This document shows positions 8,001 to 11,310 of a DNA stretch of 11,310 nt, piece after piece. Source of the DNA: Candidatus Omnitrophota bacterium (lineage in GTDB: Bacteria; Omnitrophota; Gorgyraeia; Gygaellales; Profunditerraquicolaceae). The notes beneath the pieces are model-generated. The model was not told where the DNA came from and made no database searches. It was given only the letters and a program-made list of their open reading frames with translations. The translations under genes and the position numbers were made by a program. The stretch lies in the NCBI GenBank assembly GCA_028714055.1, contig JAQTNB010000014.1:1-11310 (forward strand), in the 5' to 3' direction. Every line of letters begins with the position of its first letter. Position 1 is the stretch's first letter.

Positions 8001-11000
8001 TCTGGCCATGCGCAAGGAAAATCTCATAAACCTCCAGGCTGCATATATGGTCATGATCGCCGCGATGAGCCCAAAACCCAGCAAACAAAGGGCTACCCCG
8101 CCAAAAGAGACAAAGAGAGAACCAAAAAATAACTCTGCCGGATCTGCTTGACTAAGTGCCACCATGATAAATATTACGCCTATAACCAGGGCGAAGAATA
8201 GGCATACCACAATGGTCATGGTCAATGACGGGTTGCGCGTGCGCGGATACGCGCTGATCCCCTCTGCGGGAGAAAACAAAGCGGCCTCATGAGCCGCCGC
8301 AAGGTTATAGTGCGCAACCGCTTCTCTTACCGCGGGAAAAAGATGGGCTGCCAATGTATCGGAGATGTGTTCGAAAAGTATCCTGTCAGGAAGGTCTTTA
8401 CCGTGCAAGCGGTCTGATTCGGGAAGCATATCGTAAAAAAGAAAGGTTTTATTGGCAAGAAGTGCTATTTCTCCGGGGCACTGGGAAAGGCAGCGGCTTA
8501 AAATTATCCGGTTTTCGTCTTCTGTCGCGGCCACGATGATATCCGCCCACATAATATCGCTATCTTCAAGCGCCCGGTATTTGAATGCCTTGACGGCCTC
8601 CGGCGCTACTCCACGGTATACGGCAATTGTCTTGACGATAGGGCGGTGCGCGAGGTAAAACAGCACGATCTCTTTGACTTTTTTGAAGAATCTGCCGAGC
8701 ATAGACCTCGGCTCCCACTTATATGTCCCTCCCGAACGGACCAAAACATTTGCCTCAAGGCCGTTCTGCGCCAGAAAAGCTTCCGTTGCCAGGTGCATGG
8801 AAGCCGAACGGTTCATATTGTAGGTGCAGACAAAAAGCACCTTTGCCTGCCCCACAGAAGAAACGGCACGGGCAATGATATTATTTATTTTATCCGGAGC
8901 CATCCCTTGAGTAGCAAAATAGGTACTCATGAATTCATCAGTGTCAAAAAGCGCCTCTTTCTCATCGGCAATGCCCTTTGCCAGATGGCTGATGAGCTCA
9001 TGATACATAATGCACAATTGCATATCGAATGAAAGCTCGAAGAAATACGGGTGGAGCCAGACAGTACGGGAAGAAATATCTACTGCGGCAACGCAGCCTT
9101 CGGTATGATACGGGTTAGTGGTGACGATGATCCTGAATGAAAGAGGCGGAGCCCTGTCGGATAAAACCCTTAGTTGCCCCAAGATGCCCCGCAGCACCCT
9201 GCTGTCCTGATAGCCGAAATCAGACGAAAAGCTTAAAACCCCGTCTTCGCAGCGCACCTCGCCGATAATCCTGCCCTTGCCGAAAGCCTGGTTATATTTC
9301 TTGCGTATGGCGCGGCTGACTACCAAAGGATAGGTATTTCTTCTGCGCCGGGATGACCTACGCCCCTCTTGCCGTTCTTCTCCGAGAGGAAATAACGGCA
9401 GTTGGCGGGCCTGGATGCCTGAAGAAGGGGCTGCGGATTGCGGCGTGTGCACCGAGACCTTCCATCCTTTTGGCTCCTCACGCACCAGGATAAACTCTTG
9501 CGCTGCCAGCTCATCCGCCACCTGCGCCTCCGCTTCAAATGAAACAATCAGGACCTTTGTCTCTCCTGCCGCAAATGCACGGACCGCTGCCATACGCGCG
9601 TCACTGCGCACATTAAACGTATTGACCGTCTTCCCTAATTTTTGCAATGCTCTTTCCAGGATAACGGCGGTATCGTTCAGCTCCAACGCCACCACAAACG
9701 GCCCGGGCTCATGCTGTTCCATGAGCTCAAGCAGCGTAACCAAACGGCCCGCCTTGCCATGGCTTACGTTGTGAGCCCGCAACCAGGCAAGCGATTCCCT
9801 CATTTGAGGAGAAAACGCCTTTGCCAATTCCTGGCTTGACCTATTACCTGCTTCGCTGTTTTTCTCCCGCATATATCTTGCCAGGACATCCGGGCCTTTC
9901 GTCTGCAGATAACGCAAGGCTGTAAGGGTTTTGCGCACCAACGCTAAGGCATACGATAATTCTCCTGCGGGCTTTAATAACACGTAAGGATTACTCAATT
10001 CTCTGGCTGTTGCTTCAGTACTTTTGAGGGCGTGGGCGACCCTGTTAAGCCGCTGCTGGTTAAGCATACGGTTATCGGAGAACAAAGGAACAAGGTCATC
10101 CAGATCCAGCTCGTCGGTAATCCGCAGGTGTGCTTGCGGAGCAAAGCGCGCCAGCTCTTCAAGCAAGTTATCTAATGCGGTTTTTAACCGTGCCAGATAC
10201 CGCTTCAAGAGCCCGCGCAGGAATTCATAGAGCTTCCGGTGATGCTCAAGCGCCTGGTAATCCTCGTCATTCCACAGCGGAGGCTGCGCAGGGGTCACAA
10301 CGGCGCACAATCCTAAGAATGCGCCTATGCCGCCGATTGCCCACAATTCTCCGGTCGAAATATGCCGGAGACATACAAAAACCGCTCCTGCTATTATGAA
10401 CAACACAAACAAAGTCCCGCCGATCACTGCGGCATCGCCGAGGCTAAAACCGCCCTTCTTCACGACAAGCCTGTTTAAGCCTTCATCTTTTGTGCCGCGC
10501 GTGATCAAGACAACGCACTGTTTTACTCCCGGTTGCAGGCGTTCGGTAATTGCCGCTTCTTTTGGCTCGGGGCGGTAAAAAATAACCACATCCGGATGAT
10601 ACCCTGAAGGCAAATGTCCGACTTCTCCTTTTTTTGAGGTAGTGGTGATCACCACGGAATTTTCAAGCTCATCCTGCATAACGTCAAGACGAGCGCCTGC
10701 CTCCAGGACTCCCGCATCCATTCCCGCTGCCAAGAGTACGTTGCGGATTTTTTCGACACTCACCAGCTGATAAGCAACGACCAGTATTCTTGCGGTGGGA
10801 TATAAAGCCGCGTATTCAGTGACATGGTCTTGTATCCAGGCTAATTTTGGATGCTCAAGAGAAAGCTCGTTATGAGCTTCTGCCGTTAACGAACCGATGT
10901 TTTCTTTCAAGGCCGCGGTGAACGGACGGTATGCCGGGCCATAAAAGAAACGGGCAGACGCATAAAATCTGCGTATCGCCAACATCAACAGATCGTCTTC

Positions 11001-11310
11001 TCCTTCATCCTCGCCCCTAAAGGGTGAGGCCAGGTGCCGGTATTCGCTCCAGGTAAACATCTGCTCTAACTTGATATATATCTCCCTGGAGGTAAACAAG
11101 CCTTCTTCGACTGCTTGCGGAGTCGCCTGTTGTTCTGCGGCAACCGCTTCAGCCACCTCCCTGACCGCCGTTTCTTTTGCTTCCAGGTACGCTGACAGTT
11201 CGCTGACGCCCAGCTGCTCAAGGTGGTCTGAAAGCGCAGAACAGACCATCCATAAGAAACTGATATCGACAAGCGCATTCTGCAGAAGGCGCTCGTCATG
11301 CGCCAGGTGC
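2094..11310 (-). CDS. Giant multidomain membrane protein (over 3,070 codons visible, N-terminus outside window): helicase-derived modules, phosphatase, metallopeptidase, S2P-like and transglutaminase-like domains
   Basis: The frame ends at TAA 2096-2094 and has no stop up to the right edge. The first Met in the window (11249) is not a convincing start: it lacks a Shine-Dalgarno sequence and the 20 codons before it continue the same helical domain. Counting from that Met, the domains are: Hef/FANCM-like helical and RecA2-like modules (to 258), membrane helices (273-318), a second helicase-like module (484-603), an HExxxH zincin-like domain (640-778), a low-molecular-weight phosphatase (802-972), two helices, a gluzincin (1103-1240), an M50/S2P-like domain (1515-1705), more helices to 1872, a transglutaminase-like domain (2112-2205), a second zincin-like domain (2322-2400) and a weakly kinase/SelO-like C-terminus. 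I see no frameshift or repeat collapse. The overall role is unknown; signalling, protein processing or interaction with other cells are all possible. It could act as one chain or be cleaved by its own protease domains. Confidence 0.93.
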   Translation of the reverse strand, partial: HLAHDERLLQNALVDISFLWMVCSALSDHLEQLGVSELSAYLEAKETAVREVAEAVAAEQQATPQAVEEGLFTSREIYIKLEQMFTWSEYRHLASPFRGEDEGEDDLLMLAIRRFYASARFFYGPAYRPFTAALKENIGSLTAEAHNELSLEHPKLAWIQDHVTEYAALYPTARILVVAYQLVSVEKIRNVLLAAGMDAGVLEAGARLDVMQDELENSVVITTTSKKGEVGHLPSGYHPDVVIFYRPEPKEAAITERLQPGVKQCVVLITRGTKDEGLNRLVVKKGGFSLGDAAVIGGTLFVLFIIAGAVFVCLRHISTGELWAIGGIGAFLGLCAVVTPAQPPLWNDEDYQALEHHRKLYEFLRGLLKRYLARLKTALDNLLEELARFAPQAHLRITDELDLDDLVPLFSDNRMLNQQRLNRVAHALKSTEATARELSNPYVLLKPAGELSYALALVRKTLTALRYLQTKGPDVLARYMREKNSEAGNRSSQELAKAFSPQMRESLAWLRAHNVSHGKAGRLVTLLELMEQHEPGPFVVALELNDTAVILERALQKLGKTVNTFNVRSDARMAAVRAFAAGETKVLIVSFEAEAQVADELAAQEFILVREEPKGWKVSVHTPQSAAPSSGIQARQLPLFPLGEERQEGRRSSRRRRNTYPLVVSRAIRKKYNQAFGKGRIIGEVRCEDGVLSFSSDFGYQDSRVLRGILGQLRVLSDRAPPLSFRIIVTTNPYHTEGCVAAVDISSRTVWLHPYFFELSFDMQLCIMYHELISHLAKGIADEKEALFDTDEFMSTYFATQGMAPDKINNIIARAVSSVGQAKVLFVCTYNMNRSASMHLATEAFLAQNGLEANVLVRSGGTYKWEPRSMLGRFFKKVKEIVLFYLAHRPIVKTIAVYRGVAPEAVKAFKYRALEDSDIMWADIIVAATEDENRIILSRCLSQCPGEIALLANKTFLFYDMLPESDRLHGKDLPDRILFEHISDTLAAHLFPAVREAVAHYNLAAAHEAALFSPAEGISAYPRTRNPSLTMTIVVCLFFALVIGVIFIMVALSQADPAELFFGSLFVSFGGVALCLLGFGLIAAIMTIYAAWRFMRFSLRMARRPADFLDLYELDGPKALFLYTTRVFDEENLEKAKAILNNMPPTATVIEHPLNGKLLKIYMRTVLFVFQNIFSIMGQQEYNALRADISLFARLDQWLDNAQSNFEIGIPLMKRLSPGCFIGVLAHEIAHNFVPNGLRKTAIAEIIADLGAFAILEALRMFKAIKSFQKRFYYKTEAKECRFCADAKGETHTVARGQIQWIIEELRKKHYPIHWCILFVLAVNIARENHQISFADFVELLLRQYSYAVEVIQKKKCGRSYDPRGIVGLALRRYRSEVQRGEFWLTQRNPRAMVMPWEIAAALHYLKPAGQFFAALRYPRQAGYFIRIGHYAHIAAFSHLRKLHPGLIRAPFDLAAAFFYPLAWRAEDGIHWNVPIDTIRQALTDKGCSREDADYFIAQVELHESRLSEKEALQAQADFANAEPVSPDDASSLRRILHPLWRIACLISMFIPPTLIGGALFTAVDGEVGLTVGFLLALCTIIHEYSHLYMFRYYGFNKAAVVSPLETAVAWIKTKNFTLFKFLVLQMLSIVMITVMDKEAFLTQTEPQELQRPQENEYPFVAAVGPLSHWVLITLGFWAGQLLQIDPIIMVYWIVINAALFIGNMFIIVSAVDGAQMIIGIHKRLKKRFASYPAGIGERWEHFNTRFGLGILLYLLGSEWFIAGYGDFVLTLVEHIHQINLANTVVFALVSLLFLAKYRHEVFRFLKINGSKIVLGTLILSLIGLLYFNVLRQDAVGLSGGFSAPSGQAVAPVSGGMAADGLGFLMVVRKAIIDAVFFLYHNIRTVAIAVIVWQAGGEAVFKRTKALFKKMLPFNHAITSSEMYRAAEIYEHLERVFNLLGDMLHALEEYLIEQGRPRVLVAERRGWNIVWHLDYRTINQVLRERGYSIVAATLLITQIALHESYAEHDVGIAAQAMMLERLHFDEEDFYVKPTAAVTPAGTMATKQAQTTGGLAPVAAILAARLSALPLSPSERAAVGQSFNDILGADAERPAIPSIDYFVKYFQGLDQETVAALDPAALEFWQPVWHFIPKDWGRDRDGRAKPDTCVLWSDIARNYIAAFVRVRPEAEISGVRRVIRKRDSEVRQIIHSWVEFKKQDAWHIADGTLSQYDEHKDMVDGFVMAANAEITGPYFRLYFGRVPGCEATRFEYEYVDAERAEFSERERALEFLNSLPRVTKFRGELPRLVGFHHLVSQTAQKRFESFALTVGSDGKMAEASGLFPQNEEMIARIAAALERIRERYGYVLFALVNKIEVVPYIDEGSLARIEGNRMYLSGAAFASDILLFEAIHHEMKEAVISLLEENLGVREITAILGSMRLFLDANLVNDRRSVAQFADGEYQEGVLAFLSSQDHANEAFARLYRMLARRDAGLFEGGRLNEAALVREILYALFMEPQERSRYQPQRDALNKKISFDEAALKVKLLEQALNIILEISSRLSLEETRGLAAPLSERESEENLRGLRVRVSGTMEYLGYAAPAPMSHIEYINMIAGTMTDVYQGKLRSTAWAHSHLIAVQDDPDDPAIAWAPAADISRDYGIESAPALRERLASLAGKDQAPVVFIPLQRPDMISQTHDIHNRVNRVSVRFADMEMVVHLKGIGMKRFPPQHIYFRPKNGFEGLSSSEALDAVLLEGGMIDESGEIIELEQLEKSGITCYAYYPDEPEFPQKFWGGERGQVSRKVIKVINAIQARYTRALAAGDEFLRFLKEAYGVNALTCMLPVGVFQVQAVPVHVKRPRDFLREYGKLLSREERKAIKQGGAGCYMLENGLSIAGIPREAINDRVVFAYALPTGERISDLGVAPLHRTKFSLPEEERMHHERWQKVFAHFGFDLYFGPDSISVTRHGQALAVEEASEQVLQGVIANLILVIYVVHVLMDRSLGRLHESRQYFGPYESTNIDASGWIADVIDFRGKENQQLDIDAIEQAIIEYAASMGIGDPARFIELFRGLLFRARLFNQAKVPASGGARQP
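2265..3272 (-). other. C-terminal region with faint kinase/SelO-like motifs, function unknown
   Basis: This part of the protein (residues 2660-2995) has no domain I can name with confidence. Two segments recall the SelO pseudokinase (protein AMPylase) fold: MVVHLKGIG with Lys2678 resembles the QLKGAG strand, and STNIDASGWIADVIDF (2976-2991) resembles the metal-binding Asn followed by a strand ending in an Asp-aromatic pair. A His2965 lies 13 residues before the Asn, roughly where kinase-like enzymes have their catalytic loop. The region between has a hydrophobic LILVIYVVHVL helix (2946-2956). Similarity is weak and could be convergent; the segments do make a testable hypothesis of nucleotide binding. 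Confidence 0.3.
4050..4286 (-). other. Second cryptic zincin-like domain (HHEMKEA)
   Basis: Residues 2322-2400 contain a FEAIHHEMKEA helix with His2371, His2372 and Glu2373. The second zinc-binding His of HEXXH is replaced by Glu2376 and no HExxxH is formed either. The upstream pattern matches the first zincin-like domain: a PYxxEG turn (713-718 there, 2338-2343 here), an R-x-x-L strand, then the HE helix 34 to 37 residues after the turn. It is best read as a diverged, probably inactive or differently metallated copy. Confidence 0.4.
4635..4916 (-). other. Transglutaminase-like cysteine protease-fold domain
   Basis: Residues 2112-2205 show the three-part signature of the transglutaminase-like superfamily in the right order: KPDTCVLWSDIARNYI with Cys2128 at the start of a helix, IIHSWVEFK with His2170 in the strand that normally reads HAWVE, and AWHIADGTLSQ with Asp2185 in the strand that normally reads WxxxDxT. 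Members cleave or crosslink peptide bonds or amides. Spacing Cys-His of 42 and His-Asp of 15 residues fits. Nothing in the sequence shows the substrate, and this is called from motifs alone. Confidence 0.65.
5262..5402 (-). repeat. Internal protein repeat, copy 2 (after the membrane-helix cluster)
   Basis: Residues 1950-1996, the partner of 1451-1497. Shared residues include W1951, TI 1957-1958, Q1960, G1966, the LHES tetrapeptide at 1981-1984 and a terminal AQA. A flexible Thr/Ala/Gly/Pro-rich linker (2012-2035) follows it. Confidence 0.65.
5634..6077 (-). other. C-terminal membrane-helix cluster
   Basis: Hydrophobic segments at about 1727-1747, 1762-1777, 1791-1810 and 1845-1872 follow the M50-like core. 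Between the last two lies a glycine-, serine-, alanine- and proline-rich flexible loop (1811-1842). After 1872 a basic FKRTKALFKK segment suggests the next part is cytosolic, and no further strong membrane helix is seen except a single hydrophobic run near 2941-2957. Confidence 0.65.
6135..6707 (-). other. Site-2-protease-like (M50) intramembrane metalloprotease domain
   Basis: Residues 1515-1705 are polytopic. A hydrophobic helix carries HEYSH at 1563-1567 (zinc ligands His1563 and His1567, catalytic Glu1564). A later AAVGPLSHW at 1642-1650 matches the AGP(L) helix of M50 proteases, and NMFIIVSAVDGAQMI at 1684-1698 has the form of the family's NxxPxxPxDG motif, with Asp1693-Gly1694 able to supply the third ligand; the prolines are absent. 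In the family these residues cleave substrates inside or near the membrane, often to release signalling domains. All three ligands are present, so activity is plausible. It could act on neighbouring membrane helices of the same polypeptide. Confidence 0.75.
6759..6899 (-). repeat. Internal protein repeat, copy 1 (before the M50-like domain)
   Basis: Residues 1451-1497 align without gaps to residues 1950-1996. Seventeen of 47 positions are identical, including W1452, TI 1458-1459, Q1461, G1467 and LHES 1482-1485. It is predicted helical and soluble, and lies just upstream of the site-2-protease-like module. Confidence 0.65.
7530..7943 (-). other. Membrane-attached gluzincin peptidase domain (M48/M78-like)
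   Basis: Residues 1103-1240 carry a full HEXXH zinc motif, HEIAH at 1207-1211, and a downstream EIIAD at 1225-1229 in which Glu1225 fits the third zinc ligand and Asp1229 the conserved acidic partner of the ExxxD motif. Together with the preceding helix pair this resembles membrane-bound M48 peptidases (HtpX-type). However only 13 residues separate His1211 from Glu1225, much less than in HtpX and closer to ImmA/IrrE (M78) or other compact gluzincins, and the following GAFAILEAL helix also recalls M78. Proteolytic competence looks likely from the motifs; family assignment is open. A CRFC pair with a later His (1261-1272) may be a small structural metal site. Confidence 0.65.
8034..8222 (-). 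other. Second pair of transmembrane helices
   Basis: Residues 1010-1032 and about 1043-1072 are long hydrophobic runs separated by a short acidic AELFF linker; a basic WRFMRFSLRMARR segment follows at 1072-1084, which by the positive-inside rule places the following gluzincin domain on the cytosolic side. Confidence 0.75.
8334..8846 (-). other. Low-molecular-weight protein tyrosine phosphatase domain
   Basis: Residues 802-972 open with AKVLFVCTYNMNRSAS, the phosphate-binding loop CX5RS with nucleophile Cys808 and Arg814-Ser815, preceded by the usual VLFVC strand. VRSGGT at 837-842 matches the family's SAGT turn, IIVAATEDE at 904-912 sits where the family has the strand-and-helix after the core, and KDLPDR at 951-956 is in the place of the conserved Asp-Pro acid loop. 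In this family the enzyme removes phosphate from protein tyrosine (or, in relatives, reduces arsenate). Catalytic Cys and Arg are intact; the acid could be Asp952 or Asp955. A hydrophobic insert around 860-870 (IVLFYLAHRP) is unusual. Activity is probable but not certain. Confidence 0.85.
8916..9332 (-). other. Zincin-like domain with atypical HExxxH motif
   Basis: Residues 640-778 contain MYHELISHLAKG with His750, Glu751 and His755, followed by an acidic DEKEA (762-766) and FDTDEF (768-773). The helix-after-strands arrangement (strands FRIIVT at 705-710 and RTVWLHP at 728-734 before the HE helix) is that of metallopeptidases, and a downstream acidic residue could be a third ligand. The spacing between Glu and the second His is three residues and not the two of HExxH, so His750 and His755 would not lie on the same helical face as in normal zincins. 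I therefore call it zincin-like and make no claim of activity. I do not recognise a named family. Confidence 0.5.
9441..9800 (-). other. Second, more degenerate helicase RecA2-like module
   Basis: Residues 484-603 repeat the layout of the first module: GKAGRLVTLLELM (498-510) in the place of the HPKL helix, strand FVVALELNDTAVILERAL (518-535), GKTVNTFNV (539-547), a VRAFAAGETKVLIVSF segment (556-571) that is typical of the strand before motif V, and FILVREEP (586-593) in the place of the IFYEP strand. Motifs V and VI are not recognisable. A basic linker with RRSSRRRR (630-637) follows. The preceding region 327-480 is helical, with a coiled-coil-like run at 330-370. A structural or protein-binding role is more likely than enzymatic. 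Confidence 0.55.
10296..10433 (-). other. First pair of transmembrane helices in the giant protein
   Basis: Residues 273-295 and 302-318 are two strongly hydrophobic stretches separated by a short RHISTGE turn. They form a hairpin inserted directly between the two helicase-like modules, so both modules would face the same side of the membrane. Confidence 0.75.
10476..11309 (-). other. Degenerate Hef/FANCM-type SF2 helicase: helical insert plus RecA-like domain 2 (first copy)
   Basis: Residues before 130 are helical, with a QLGVSELSAYLE segment like the insert domain of Hef-type helicases. Residues 131-258 then follow the second RecA fold closely: HPKL at 133-136, strand ILVVAY at 155-160, TTTSKKGEVGHLPS at 202-215 in the place of motif V, DVVIFYRPEP at 220-229, and VVLITRGTKDE at 246-256, which matches the Hef-family segment after motif VI. 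The QRRGRTGR of motif VI itself is missing and replaced by a shorter ERLQPG segment (236-241), so the ATP-hydrolysing arginine finger is gone. Family membership is well supported by order and spacing; loss of helicase activity is an inference. The DEAD-box half, if present, lies beyond the window. Confidence 0.7.

Noticed and set aside
11247..11249. Met codon as the start of the giant gene
   Set aside because: No Shine-Dalgarno sequence precedes it and the in-frame upstream codons continue the same helical domain.
1..11310. RNA genes, CRISPR arrays, transposases or attachment sites
   Set aside because: Nearly all of the window is coding; the short gaps show no tRNA-like fold, no spaced direct repeats and no mobile-element genes.

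Overview
The window carries four genes, all on the minus strand: a giant open reading frame of more than 3,050 codons (2094 to beyond the right edge), then a small PilZ-domain gene, then a sugar-type ABC solute-binding lipoprotein, then the first 41 codons of its membrane permease, which runs off the left edge. No tRNA, rRNA, CRISPR array, insertion sequence or integrase was found. The plus strand holds only antisense shadows. No gene-free stretch exceeds about 150 bases.

The organism is an uncultivated-type Gram-negative bacterium using the standard code at moderate GC. A giant ORF that strings together unrelated cytosolic, membrane and peptidase-like domains, next to a stand-alone PilZ protein, is reminiscent of Candidatus Omnitrophota, a phylum known for giant genes. 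This is an inference from style; no taxonomic marker gene is present.

The giant protein is the main object. Residues are numbered from the Met codon at 11249, but the frame stays open to the window edge, so the true N-terminus is outside. In order it contains: a helical domain and a degenerate SF2 helicase second RecA-like domain of Hef/FANCM type (to about residue 258); two membrane helices (273-318); a second, more degenerate copy of the helicase module (484-603); a zincin-like domain with an unusual HExxxH motif (640-778); a low-molecular-weight protein tyrosine phosphatase domain with an intact CX5RS loop (802-972); two membrane helices; a gluzincin domain with HEIAH and ExxAD (1103-1240); a polytopic site-2-protease (M50-like) domain with HEYSH and a distal DG motif (1515-1705); more membrane helices; a transglutaminase-like domain with a Cys-His-Asp triad (2112-2205); a second cryptic zincin-like domain (2322-2400); and a C-terminal region of about 500 residues with faint kinase/SelO-like motifs. 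A 47-residue repeat (17/47 identical, no gaps) flanks the M50 module, and the two cryptic zincin-like domains also look like an old duplication.

The arrangement reads as a membrane-anchored protein (or polyprotein) that carries two apparently competent metalloprotease sites, a phosphatase site and a transglutaminase-like site next to helicase-derived domains that have lost their catalytic motifs. The PilZ gene has its own AT-rich upstream region with a perfect hairpin and plausible promoter. The transporter genes form a separate operon with a good Shine-Dalgarno sequence and a plausible promoter, and are probably functionally unrelated to the giant gene.
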